Assembly (NCBI RefSeq): GCF_028640845.1
Contig: NC_080546.1
Coordinates: forward strand, 72,707,051-72,771,050
DNA length: 64,000 bases
Reading direction: 5' to 3'
Source of the DNA: Ahaetulla prasina
Taxonomy: Eukaryota; Chordata; Lepidosauria; Squamata; Colubridae
Program-made: the position numbers and the translations under genes
Notes under the pieces: model-generated
Told to the model about the DNA's origin: nothing
The model's database searches: none
What the model saw: the letters and a program-made list of their open reading frames with translations, nothing else
Shown: one piece after another, positions 23,115 to 32,963 of the stretch
Numbering within the stretch: position 1 is the first letter of the stretch
How the letters are laid out: every line of letters starts with the position of its first letter

Positions 23115-25154
23115 GTGAATTTTTACGCGGTCTTTTTAAAGAACAAAGCGACCGTTGCCGAACCGCTGCATAGACTGTTAGGGAAAAATACTGTTTGGTC
23201 TTGGGGAAAGTCGGAAAACAGGGCTTTTGAGGCAGTAAAGAACCTGCTCTCAAGTGATAGCCTGCTCATCCAATACCACAACTCATTGCCCCTAGTGCTG
23301 GTCTGCGATGCCTCCCCTTATGGGGTGGGGGCTGTACTCAGCCATAGACTTCCAAACGGCACAGAAGCCCCTATAGCTTTTTACTCTAGAACGATGTCCT
23401 CCCCAGAGAGAAATTACAGCCAATTAGATAAAGAAGCACTAGCCATTGTGTCAGGGGTTAAAAAATTCCACGAATATGTCTTTGGGCGGGATTTTGAAAT
23501 CGTGACTGACCACAGACCGCTACTAGGGATACTGGCTGGCGACCGCCCAACGCCTGTGGCACTTTCGCCACGCTTGACCCGTTGGACTATTTTCTTAGCC
23601 GCTTATTCGTACAAGCTGCAGCATCGACCAGGAAAAGAAGTGGGGCATGCAGACGCGTTAAGCAGATGCCCACTACCAGGGGCCATCGAAGACCCTACGC
23701 CGGGGACGCCCGTCCTGCTTATTGACTCTTTGGACTCTGGCCCAGTCACATCTAAGGAAGTGGCTCGGGCATCATACCGGGACATTATGTTAAGGACTGT
23801 ACTCGGTTGGGTACAAAGAGGGTGGCCCGCTGCGCCGGGCGAACGTTTTAAGGAGTTTGTTAAAAAACGGGATGAGCTCTCGGCTCAAGGGGGGTGCCTG
23901 TTATGGGGTGATCGTGTGGTAATCCCCGATAAGCTAAGGGGAAAGGTACTGGACCTACTCCACGAGGGCCACCCAGGGATCGTCCGGATGAAGGGGCTAG
24001 CGAGAAGCTATGTTTGGTGGCCACTCATGGACTCAGAGATTGCTGAGAGGGTGGGGAAATGCCAGGCTTGCCAAGAGTCCAGACCCCTACCCCCAACAGC
24101 CCCAGTCAGGGAATGGGAAAAACCCCAAGGGCCCTGGTCAAGAATCCATATTGATTTTGCTGGCCCTTTCCATGGCCAAACTTTCCTAGTGGTTGTCGAC
24201 GCATTCTCTAAATGGTTGGAGATCATACTTATGAAATCCACTACGGCCGAGGCAGTAATCGCAGCCCTGCGCCACCTATTCGCAACCCACGGGTTGCCTG
24301 ACACTCTGGTGTCCGACAACGGCCCGCAATTCACGGCAGCCCAGTTCGAGGAATACTTGGCAGAGGAGGGCATCCGGCATGCCCTCTCTGCGCCTTTCCA
24401 CCCTGCGTCGAATGGCCTTGCAGAGCGTTCCGTCCGGAGCGCTAAGGAGGCATTGTCCAGGCTCAAGCCAGGTGACTGGCAAACAAAAATAGACTTCTTT
24501 CTAGCCGTTCAGCACAGAAGCCCAAGCACTGCTACAGGCAGAAGCCCAGCCGAACTATTGATGGGACGGAAACTCCGGTGCCCACTTGACCGTTTGAGTC
24601 CCCATTACACACCAGAGGGTTACAAGGGGGGAATAGACAAAACAAGGGAATTGGGCATAGGCGACCGAGTGTGGGCCCGCAACTACGGGGACGGCCCAAG
24701 TTGGCTCGCAGGGCAAATAATAAAAGCAACCGGCCCAAAGTCATACTTGGTCGAATTACAAGACAACCGAGTATGGAGGCGCCACATAGATCAGATAAGG
24801 AGACGAATAACTGAACAACCTAAGCCACAGGAAATAAATTATGACCCCTCCTTATTTGAACCCACAGCTGACCATGACCCGGGGGATGCGCAAGACTTAG
24901 CTGAGGTCCCGGAGGTCCAGCGACGCCATCAGGTTCCAGAGGGAAACGACAAGGAAAATGACAATAGTAATCCAGGGCCGGATGGCCAAGAAAAAGAATC
25001 TGTAAATAATCCAGGGCCCGATGGCTTAGAGAAAGAGCTGGGAGGAGAAAACAGACCCTTCGAACAGCTCAAAACACCACCCAGGACTGAACCGCGCAGG
25101 TCTGAAAGAACTAGGAGACGCCCAGGTTATTTGCGTGACTACGTCGAAAAATAA
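23115..25154 (+). CDS. Gypsy pol 3' half: RT thumb, RNase H, integrase
   Basis: An uninterrupted 679-codon frame. It opens within the RT thumb; 23115 is a GTG inside the domain, not a true start. RNase H spans about residues 58-185, with acidic residues in VCDASPYG (D65), KEALA (E107), TDHRP (D132) and HADALSR (D180). A His-Cys zinc finger follows (HEGHPG near 283, CQAC at 316-319). The integrase core has D347 (IDFAG), D401 (VSDNGP) and E437 (LAERS). The C-terminal GPY/F-like segment lies near 510-565 and a charged tail ends RDYVEK. In an intact element it processes and integrates the cDNA. Here it lacks an open upstream gag-RT, so expression as a polyprotein is unlikely. Confidence 0.92.
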   Translation: MNFYAVFLKNKATVAEPLHRLLGKNTVWSWGKSENRAFEAVKNLLSSDSLLIQYHNSLPLVLVCDASPYGVGAVLSHRLPNGTEAPIAFYSRTMSSPERNYSQLDKEALAIVSGVKKFHEYVFGRDFEIVTDHRPLLGILAGDRPTPVALSPRLTRWTIFLAAYSYKLQHRPGKEVGHADALSRCPLPGAIEDPTPGTPVLLIDSLDSGPVTSKEVARASYRDIMLRTVLGWVQRGWPAAPGERFKEFVKKRDELSAQGGCLLWGDRVVIPDKLRGKVLDLLHEGHPGIVRMKGLARSYVWWPLMDSEIAERVGKCQACQESRPLPPTAPVREWEKPQGPWSRIHIDFAGPFHGQTFLVVVDAFSKWLEIILMKSTTAEAVIAALRHLFATHGLPDTLVSDNGPQFTAAQFEEYLAEEGIRHALSAPFHPASNGLAERSVRSAKEALSRLKPGDWQTKIDFFLAVQHRSPSTATGRSPAELLMGRKLRCPLDRLSPHYTPEGYKGGIDKTRELGIGDRVWARNYGDGPSWLAGQIIKATGPKSYLVELQDNRVWRRHIDQIRRRITEQPKPQEINYDPSLFEPTADHDPGDAQDLAEVPEVQRRHQVPEGNDKENDNSNPGPDGQEKESVNNPGPDGLEKELGGENRPFEQLKTPPRTEPRRSERTRRRPGYLRDYVEK

Positions 25155-25205
25155 CATGTAAATAAAATGTAAATAGAGGCAAAGTGTTTTCTGGGAGGGG
25201 AGGAG

Positions 25206-25395
25206 TGTTATGTATTCATGTTTGTGCCTTTAAATATTTGAGCGGGAAATCAGCACGTTGCTGATTGGACGAAGCCTCCAGCAGAACTGTATAAAAGGAG
25301 AGGTTTTTCCCCCAGCCTGTTGCTGGGTTCACCCTATATTAAAGAGCTGTTGTCACTACCCTGGTCTCCAGCCTCGTTACTTCCCGAACTTAACA
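25206..25395 (+). repeat. Gypsy 3' LTR with upstream polypurine tract
   Basis: The 190-bp LTR (TGTTATG to CTTAACA) is preceded by the purine tract GGGAGGGGAGGAG at 25193-25205, the plus-strand primer. Compared with the 5' LTR it differs at two bases. Confidence 0.95.
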
Positions 25396-25731
25396 AAAAT
25401 GGGCCATGTGAGGACTTCTGGGAGGGGTGGAGTGGGTGGAGCCAGCCAGGAATGGGATTTGGAGGTTCTCTGAACTACATAGAATCTTAGCTAGAGGTTC
25501 TCCCGAACCCCTGCAAACCCCTAGGGACCGACCCCTGGTAATTCTGCATTCTAACCACTGCACCTTCACGGCTGTCTGGTAAGGTATCAGCTTACTGGAA
25601 GTAACAGCTGGATTCTTTTTACAAAAATAATACAATGAACAGATAGCACAAAACCAAACAACACATATCAGACAACCTAGAAAAGAAAGAGTAATGGCAG
25701 ATTACAGTTGCTTAGACTGTTTTCATCTTAC

Positions 25732-25912
25732 CTTTCGGAGAGGTTTAAGTTTAGTCTCCATGATGAAGTCATACTTGCAGAGTTCACAGCAACGTGTGTC
25801 TGAGCTCTTAATCCATTGATGGAGACAAGCCTGATGAACGAAGCGTAGGGTCCCTGTGCAGCGACATGGTGTGATGAGGGGGCTTTCATCGTCTCCCTCA
25901 CAGTGACAGATC
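25732..25912 (-). CDS. MARCHF1: MARCHF1 RING-CH exon, copy 1 (3' in the transcript)
   Basis: This exon encodes 60 residues plus the last base of the shared Arg codon. The domain binds two zincs with C4HC3 spacing and recruits the E2. Visible ligands are the Cys of IC and of HC, the PCRC pair, His of FVHQ, Cys of QACL, and the ELC cysteine, with the very first Cys coming from the preceding exon. The acceptor (AG at 25914-25913) and donor (GTAAG from 25731) are intact. It lies 337 nt downstream (in + coordinates) of the 3' LTR of the Gypsy element. It is the copy nearest the presumed downstream transmembrane exons. Identity with the copy at 29893-30073 is complete across the exon. Confidence 0.87.
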
Positions 25913-26189
25913 CTGATAGAAGGACAACAACTCAGTGAGAAGATCTGGAAGTTTATTTAGACCCACTTTTATAGTGGCAGCTGACATTTAAAACATTACA
26001 AGTATATCCCCTTTGAGATTAGAACCAAGATATTAATTCCTTTTCCATTTTGTAGCTTTCTATTACAGGAATCAGCTTTCCATTTTCAGTATTTCTGAAA
26101 GGGTCTGGCTGCTTTTCTATATTTCAAACTGTTATGTGACTAAACTGCTTCATACTGAACATATTAACAATATATAGCATCTATCATTA

Positions 26190-26677
26190 TGCTACCAGGC
26201 TTGAAATTTTGGACCTGGACAACCTAGAACTACACCGCCTACGGTCTGACCTAAGCTTAGTACACAAAATTGTCTGTTACAACGGCCAACCCGTCAATGA
26301 CTATTTCAGTTTCAACCACAACAATACACAAGCACACAATAGATACAAACTCAGTAAACGGCTCCAAACTCGATTGCAGAAAATATGACTTCAGCAACAG
26401 AATGGTCAATTCCTGGAACTCACTACCTGACTCTGTTGTTACATCCTCAAATTCTCAAAACTTTAATCTTAGACTGTCTACTGTTGACCTCACTCCATTC
26501 CTAAGAGGTCTGTAAGGGGCGTTCATAAGTGCACCAACGTGCCTACCATCCCTATCTTACTGTTCCCATTTATTCGTACTCATTTAATATGTATATACTT
26601 ATATGTTTATATGTTATGTTCATACTTATACTTGTTTTCTCATACATGCTTGACAAAATAAATAAATAAATAAAAAT
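26190..26677 (+). mobile_element. Non-LTR LINE 3' fragment, copy 1
   Basis: It encodes LEILDLDNLELHRLRSDLSL then KYDFSNRMVNSWNSLPDSVV, a CR1/L2-type C-terminus ending FLRGL-stop at 26515. An AT-rich trailer and (AAAT)n follow at 26655-26677. It lies inside the duplicated unit; the other copy is at 30351-30838. Confidence 0.78.
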
Positions 26678-27227
26678 AGGCAAGTCTGATCAAAGCTTTT
26701 CTTTTTAATTTTAAAACACTTTCTGCATACTGATTTTAGTAGAAAATAATTAGAAGTAATTCAAAAAATTTCATATACTCTCAGGAGCGTTCGGCCTTGA
26801 AAAGTCTCCTGCCTTTTGCTTTTCCTAGAAATAACTCAATTTTGCTCTAGTGATTAAGGCACCAACTAGAAAATGGGAAACTGAATTTAAATCCTGCCTT
26901 ATCCAACTGATGACTTTGTATCTCAGCCTTATACACTTCACAAGATTGTTGTGGGAAAAACAAGAGGACGGTGTGGTGGCATATGTTCACCGCTTTGAGT
27001 TATTTGTAAAAATAGTAACGGCAAGGTACAAATAAAATAAATATTTTTTCCCTGGTTGAAATACGTTTTTTATGTTATTTTATTTATCGGTATTTTGCAA
27101 AGCAGAATAGAAGGAGGAATCACTAAGGGGAGAGAGAGCAGTAAATATTGTAGAGGTAATAAACTAACTGTGTAAGTTTATATCACTACAAAACAGAGAG
27201 CTATATGCGACTTGGAAAGAATATACA

Positions 27228-27645
27228 GCTAGTCCTTGTTTATTTAGTGACTGCTTAAAGTTAGAGCAGCACTGAAAAAGTAACTTTACAATGGATGCTC
27301 ACATTTTGTCTGTTGCAGAACTCCATAATCAGTAGTGATTGAGATTCAGGCACTTTGCAACTAGCAGGTGTTTGTGACTATCACAGCATGCTGCAGTCAT
27401 ATGATCTTTGTCTTTGTGTGCTTCACATCTGACTTCCAACAAGCAGAGTTAATGAAGAAGCTGGCAGTAAAGTCACAGGTTGCAGTGACATGATTTCTTA
27501 CTTAATGACCACGCGTGATTTGCTTAATAATTCCAGGGAAAGTGAGATCTGCTGCAGTCTTGTGATGTGTCACACAATGACTGTATCACTTAGTGTTGGA
27601 GTTGCCAGTCCCAGTTAAGTGAAAATTATCTGCGGTATAGTATCA
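27228..27645. mobile_element. Degenerate DNA-transposon MITE, copy 1
   Basis: CAGCTAGTCCTTGTTTA with TTTAGTGACTGCTTAAAG, CTTAATGACCACGCGTG and CCAGTTAAGTGAAAATTAT resemble a common squamate MITE with TA duplications. The ends are too diverged to fix. Copy 2 lies at about 31389-31809. Confidence 0.5.
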
Positions 27646-28167
27646 ATACTATATCACAAAAGAAATGGAAAACAAATGGCAGTATTTTTCCCCATGTGGG
27701 ATTCTATATACAGTTTTCAAATCTAATGCTATGCGATATTCCAAATTTATTACTATTTACTATTATCTGCCTGCTTTTTAAGATTTTTTCCATCATGTAT
27801 CAACAGTAAAAAAATCAGGATCTAAGCTAACCATTTAGAATGGATATGGCCACACATTGTAAAGAAATTCTACAAAAATTCATAGCATATGAAAATATAG
27901 GGAACTAAGTGTTGTTAAATAAGAAAATGGAAGGTATGTTGGAGTTATGATGATAATGTGAAACATCAAAAAATGTTTCTGAAAGAAAAAGGTGTCCTAT
28001 TCAATAAAGGATTCAAAAATGTAAACAATTATGTTAAGTAAAAGTATTAGGAAGTCAAATATTAATAATAACTTCCTACTTATCTGCAAGTTATCTGTAG
28101 AAGAGAACTCCGGAATTATCTTCTATATTTTTTCCATTTTTAAAAATTTCTGGCACATATTTTATAG

Positions 28168-28361
28168 CAGTGGTTCCCAACCAGTGTGCCGCGGCACTAA
28201 GGGGTGCCGTGAGATCTTTGAGGTGCCGGGAACTTTTGAGCTACGGAGATTTTAAATATCTATTTCCTTATAAGGGTGCCGGGAACTTTTGAAAGGCTTT
28301 CCAAGGGTGCCTCAAACAAGAAAAGGTTGTGCCTCAAACAAGAAAAGGTTGGGAACCACTG
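28168..28361. mobile_element. hAT MITE, copy 1 (inside duplication)
   Basis: Perfect 15-bp inverted ends CAGTGGTTCCCAACC / GGTTGGGAACCACTG with 8-bp flank TTTTATAG (28160-28167, 28362-28369). The interior has a GTGCCTCAAACAAGAAAAGG tandem pair. Confidence 0.95.
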
Positions 28362-28403
28362 TTTTATAGTAACTACAGTTGCAGTGCCCAACAAAATATT
28401 TGC

Positions 28404-28612
28404 TCACTGGAGAAGAGCCTAATGCTGGGAACAATTGAGGGCAAAAGAAGAACGGGATGACAGAGAATGAGGTGGCTGGATGGAGTCACTGAAACAGTAA
28501 GTGTGAGCTTAAATGGACTCTGGGGGACGGTACAGGACAGGAAGGCCTGGAGGAATGTTCTCTATGGGGTCGCGATGGGTCGGACACGACTTCGCGACTA
28601 ACAACAACAACA
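28404..28612 (+). mobile_element. Bov-B 3' tail, copy 1
   Basis: A 5'-truncated Bov-B end (CTCACTGGAGAAGAGCC to CGACTTCGCGACTAAC and a CAA tail). It is flanked by AAAATATTT on both sides, a likely target duplication. It lies in the duplicated unit. Confidence 0.88.
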
Positions 28613-28798
28613 AAATATTTTAACAGAGAAGTCACTGAGTTTTCTCTAGAACAATTATCTAAAGCTTATAAACATATAATTTCCGCAAATCTTATCTTTT
28701 ACATTTATATTCTTTGTAGAAGCAAAAATTCAGTTTATCTATCAAATTGAGATGTATGAATCAGCCAAATTCCAATTTGAATCTATCAAGGTTTATAG

Positions 28799-28847
28799 CA
28801 GTGTTGACAAACCTTTTCGGCACCGAGTGCTGAAATGGGAGCACCAG
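28799..28847. mobile_element. Truncated MITE at the duplication joint
   Basis: The first 49 bases of the MITE seen whole at 32964-33376, cut where Gypsy pol begins. Confidence 0.85.
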
Positions 28848-29556
28848 TGTGGGCCCGCAACTACGGGACGGCCCAAGTTGGCTCGCAGGGCAAATAATAA
28901 AAGCAACCGGCCCAAAGTCATACTTGGTGAATTACAAGACAACCGAGTATGGGCGCCACATAGATCAGATAAGGAGCGAATAACTGAACAACCTAAGCCA
29001 CAGGAAATAAATTATGACCCTCCTTATTTGAACCCACAGCTGACCATGACCCGGGATGCGCAAGACTTAGCTGAGGTCCCGGAGGTCCAGCGACGCCATC
29101 AGGTTCAGAGGAAACGACAAGGAAAATGACAAAGTAATCCAGGCCGGATGGCCAAGAAAAAGAATCTGTAAATAATCCAGGGCCCGATGGCTTAGAGAAA
29201 GAGCTGGGAGGAGAAAACAGACCCTCCGAACAGCTCAAAACACCACCCAGGACTGAACCGCGGAGGTCTGCAAGAACTAGGAGACGCCCAGGTTATTTGC
29301 GTGACTACGTGAAAAATAACATGTAAATAAAATGTAAATAGAGGCAAAGTGTTTTCTGGGAGGAGGAGTGTTATGTATTCATGTTTGTGCCTTTAAATAT
29401 TTGAGCGGAAATCAGCACGTTGCTGATTGGTGAAACCTCCAGCAGAACTGTATAAAAGGAGAGGTTTTTCCCCCAGCCTGTTGCTGGGTTCACCCTATAT
29501 TAAAGAGCTGTTGTCACTACCCTGGTCTCCAGCCTCGTTACTTCCCGAACTTAACA
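28848..29556 (+). pseudogene. Truncated Gypsy pol tail plus 3' LTR (duplication copy)
   Basis: The sequence equals 24670-25395 of the full element but starts abruptly at the duplication joint. The LTR is 29369-29556 (188 bp), followed by AAAAT. Relative to copy 1 it shows about a dozen one- or two-base losses and a few substitutions within the coding tail, shifting the frame repeatedly. It encodes only the integrase C-terminal region and is non-functional. Confidence 0.93.
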
Positions 29557-29892
29557 AAAATGGGCCATGTGAGGACTTCTGGGAGGGGTGGAGTGGGTGG
29601 AGCCAGCCAGGAATGGGATTTGGAGGTTCTCTGAACTGCATAGAATCTTAGCTAGAGGTTCTCCCGAACCCCTGCAAACCCCTAGGGACCGACCCCTGGT
29701 AATTCTGCATTCTAACCACTGCACCTTCACGGCTGTCTGGTAAGGTATCAGCTTACTGGAAGTAACAGCTGGATTCTTTTTACAAAAATAATACAATGAA
29801 CAGATAGCACAAAACCAAACAACACATATCAGACAACCTAGAAAAGAAAGAGTAATGGCAGATTACAGTTGCTTAGACTGTTTTCATCTTAC

Positions 29893-30073
29893 CTTTCGGA
29901 GAGGTTTAAGTTTAGTCTCCATGATGAAGTCATACTTGCAGAGTTCACAGCAACGTGTGTCTGAGCTCTTAATCCATTGATGGAGACAAGCCTGATGAAC
30001 GAAGCGTAGGGTCCCTGTGCAGCGACATGGTGTGATGAGGGGGCTTTCATCGTCTCCCTCACAGTGACAGATC
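29893..30073 (-). CDS. MARCHF1: MARCHF1 RING-CH exon, duplicate copy 2 (5' in the transcript)
   Basis: This 181-nt exon is identical base for base to the copy at 25732-25912. The acceptor is CTTCTATCAG at 30074-30083 and the donor is AAAG|GTAAGA at 29893/29892, both intact. It encodes [16 protein letters not shown], then [17 protein letters not shown], a C4HC3 RING-CH core with the [12 protein letters not shown] signature of MARCHF1 rather than MARCHF8. It ends at KPLRK, the conserved boundary before the transmembrane exon. The exon enters in phase 2 and leaves in phase 0. In transcript order it precedes copy 1. If both are spliced in series, copy 1 is read one base out and stops after four codons. 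Which copy is used cannot be told from the DNA. Confidence 0.85.
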
Positions 30074-30350
30074 CTGATAGAAGGACAACAACTCAGTGAG
30101 AAGATCTGGAAGTTTATTTAGACCCACTTTTATAGTGGCAGCTGACATTTAAAACATTACAAGTATATCCCCTTTGAGATTAGAACCAAGATATTAATTC
30201 CTTTTCCATTTTGTAGCTTTCTATTACAGGAATCAGCTTTCCATTTTCAGTATTTCTGAAAGGGTCTGGCTGCTTTTCTATATTTCAAACTGTTGTGTGA
30301 CTAAACTGCTTCATACTGAACATATTAACAATATATAGCATCCATCATTA

Positions 30351-30838
30351 TGCTACCAGGCTTGAAATTTTGGACCTGGACAACCTAGAACTACACCGCC
30401 TATGGTCTGACCTAAGCTTAGTACACAAAATTGTCTGCTACAACGCCCTACCCGTCAATGACTATTTCAGTTTCAACCACAACAATACACAAGCACACAA
30501 TAGATACAAACTCAGTAAACGGCTCCAAACTCGATTGCAGAAAATATGACCTCAGCAACAGAATGGTCAATGCCTGGAACTCACTACCTGACTCTGTTGT
30601 TACATCCTCAAATTCTTAAAACTTTAATCTTAGACTGTCTACTGTTGACCTCACTCCATTCCTAAGAGGTCTGTAAGGGGCGTTCATAAGTGCACCAACG
30701 TGCCTACCATCCCTATCTTACTGTTCCCATTTATTCGTACTCATTTAATATGTATATACTTATATGTTTATATGTTATGTTCATACTTATACTTGTTTTC
30801 TCATACATGCTTGACAAAATAAATAAATAAATAAAAAT
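30351..30838 (+). mobile_element. Non-LTR LINE 3' fragment, copy 2
   Basis: The duplicate of 26190-26677. A C-to-T change converts the codon after SSNS to a stop, so the frame ends earlier than in copy 1. Several other substitutions cluster near the ALPVNDYF codons. Confidence 0.78.
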
Positions 30839-31388
30839 AGGCAAGTCTGATCAAAGCTTTTCTTTTTAATTTTAAAACACTTTCTGCATACTGATTTTAG
30901 CAGAAAATAATTAGAAGTAATTCAAAAAATTTCATATACTCTCAGGAGCGTTCGGCCTTGAAAAGTCTCCTGCCTTTTGCTTTTCCTAGAAATAACTCAA
31001 TTTTGATCTAGTGATTAAGGCACCAACTAGAAAATGGGAAACTGAATTTAAATCCTGCCTTATCCAACTGATGACTTTGTATCTCAGCCTTATACACTTC
31101 ACAAGATTGTTGTGGGAAAAACAAGAGGACGGTGTGGTGGCATATGTTCACCGCTTTGAGTTATTTGTAAAAATAGTAACGGCAAGGTACAAATAAAATA
31201 AATATTTTTTTCCTGGTTGAAATACGTTTTTTATGTTATTTTATTTATCGGTATTTTGCAAAGCAGAATAGGAGGAGGAATCACTAAGAGGAGAGAGAGC
31301 AGTAAATATTGTAGAGGTAATAAACTAACTGTGTAAGTTTATATCACTGGCTAAAACAGAGAGCTATATGCGACTTGGAAAGAATATA

Positions 31389-31809
31389 CAGCTAGTCCTT
31401 GTTTATTTAGTGACTGCTTAAAGTTAGAGCAGCACTGAAAAAGTAACTTTACAATGGATGCTCACATTTTGTCTGTTGCAGAACTCCATAATCAGTAGTG
31501 ATTGAAATTCAGGCACTTTGCAACTAGCAGGTGTTTGTGACTATCACAGCATGCTGCAGTCATATGATCTTCGTCTTTGTGTGCTTCACATCTGACTTCC
31601 AACAAGCAGAGTTAATGAAGAAGCTGGCGGTAAAGTCACAGGTTGCAGTGACATGATTTCTTACTTAATGACCACGCGTGATTTGCTTAATAATTCCAGG
31701 GAAAGTGAGATCTGCTGCAGTCTTGTGATGTGTCACACAATGACTGTATCACTTAGTGTTGGAGTTGCCAGTCCCAGTTAAGTGAAAATTATCTGCAGTA
31801 TAGTATCAA
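31389..31809. mobile_element. Degenerate DNA-transposon MITE, copy 2
   Basis: The duplicate of 27228-27645 with a few transitions. Confidence 0.5.
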
Positions 31810-32330
31810 TACTATATCACAAAAGAAATGGAAAACAAATGGCAGTATTTTTCCCCATGTGGGATTCTATATACCGTTTTCAAATTTAATGCTATGCGAT
31901 ATTCCAAATTTATTACTATTTACTATTATCTGCCTGCTTTTTAAGATTTTTTCCATCATGTATCAACAGTAAAAAAATCAGGATCTAAGCTAACCATTTA
32001 GAATGGATATGGCCACACATTGTAAAGAAATTCTACAAAAATTCATAGCATATGAAAATATAGGGAACTAAGTGTTGTTAAATAAGAAAATGGAAGGTAT
32101 GTTGGAGTTATGATGATAATGTGAAACATCAAAAAATGTTTCTGAAAGAAAAAGGTGTCCTATTCAATAAAGGATTCAAAAATGTAAACAATTATGTTAA
32201 GTAAAAGTATTAGGAAGTCAAATATTAATAATAACTTCCTACTTATCTGCAAGTTATCTGTAGAAGAGAACTCCGGAATTATCTTCTATATTTTTTCCAT
32301 TTTTAAAAATTTCTGGCACATATTTTATAG

Positions 32331-32526
32331 CAGTGGTTCCCAACCAGTGTGCCGCGGCACTAAGGGGTGCCGTGAGATCTTTTGAGGGTGCCGGGAACTT
32401 TTGAGCTACGGAGATTTTAAATATCTATTTCCTTATAAGGGTGCCGGGAACTTTTGAAAGGCTTTCCAAGGGTGCCTCAAACAAGAAAAGGTTGTGCCTC
32501 AAACAAGAAAAGGTTGGGAACCACTG
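32331..32526. mobile_element. hAT MITE, copy 2
   Basis: The duplicate of 28168-28361 with the same TTTTATAG flanks. It has two extra bases (TTTTGAGGGTGCC against TTTGAGGTGCC). Confidence 0.95.
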
Positions 32527-32568
32527 TTTTATAGTAACTACAGTTGCAGTGCCCAACAAAATATTTGC

Positions 32569-32777
32569 TCACTGGAGAAGAGCCTAATGCTGGGAACAAT
32601 TGAGGGCAAAAGAAGAACGGGATGACAGAGAATGAGGTGGCTGGATGGAGTCACTGAAACAGTAAGTGTGAGCTTAAATGGACTCTGGGGGACGGTACAG
32701 GACAGGAAGGCCTGGAGGAATGTTCTCTATGGGGTCGCGATGGGTCGGACACGACTTCGCGACTAACAACAACAACA
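32569..32777 (+). mobile_element. Bov-B 3' tail, copy 2
   Basis: The duplicate of 28404-28612, identical by eye, including the flanking AAAATATTT. Confidence 0.88.
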
Positions 32778-32963
32778 AAATATTTTAACAGAGAAGTCAC
32801 TGAGTTTTCTCTAGAACAATTATCTAAAGCTTATAAACATATAATTTCCGCAAATCTTATCTTTTACATTTATATTCTTTGTAGAAGCAAAAATTCAGTT
32901 TATCTATCAAATTGAGATGTATGAATCAGCCAAATTCCAATTTGAATCTATCAAGGTTTATAG

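Larger units (their letters stand above)
20799..25395 (+). mobile_element. Gypsy (Ty3-like) LTR retrotransposon, near full length
   Basis: The element is flanked by a 5-bp target duplication AAAAT (20794-20798 and 25396-25400). It has two 190-bp LTRs that differ at only two positions, a tRNA primer site, gag with a zinc knuckle, protease, reverse transcriptase, RNase H and integrase in that order (Gypsy order), and a purine tract before the 3' LTR. Near-identical LTRs indicate a recent insertion. Despite this the gag-to-RT half is broken by several frameshifts while the RNase H-integrase half is open for 679 codons. It sits inside a MITE that itself sits inside a SINE. Confidence 0.95.
20509..25537. 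mobile_element. hAT-like MITE split by the Gypsy element
   Basis: The outer ends are CAGGGGTGGGCTTC (20509) and GACCCCTG (ending 25537), an imperfect inverted repeat typical of hAT ends. The flanking 8-bp duplication GTAATACT/GTAATTCT has one mismatch (20501-20508, 25538-25545). The MITE body is 20509-20798 plus 25401-25537. The right part is copied in the tandem duplication (to 29698). Confidence 0.8.
19701..25575 (-). mobile_element. tRNA-derived SINE interrupted by an L3 LINE and by the MITE/Gypsy nest
   Basis: SINE pieces are 19701-19762, 20379-20508 and 25538-25575. They join into the same antisense SINE seen at 7883-8120: the tail (AATAGCAATAGCC, TATATACCAC), the core (CAGCATATTGCCCCCAAC) and the head (CATTCTAACCACTGCACC). 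It is the host of the insertions in this interval. Confidence 0.8.
24668..28845. repeat. Tandem duplication unit 1 (about 4.18 kb)
   Basis: This block is repeated head to tail at 28846-33010. It runs from AGTG inside the Gypsy pol (24668-24671) through the 3' LTR, the interrupted MITE and SINE ends, the MARCHF1 RING exon, a LINE fragment, a degenerate DNA element, a hAT MITE and a Bov-B tail. It ends at a second AGTG (28846-28849) where a MITE sequence switches abruptly to Gypsy pol. Reading the two units side by side, I count roughly twenty single-base differences over the 3.4 kb outside Gypsy, well under 1%. Confidence 0.93.

Noticed and set aside
1..25731. Search for the MARCHF1 transmembrane exon (WEKLQM start) downstream of the RING exon
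   Set aside because: No matching minus-strand sequence with splice sites was found by reading, so none is reported.
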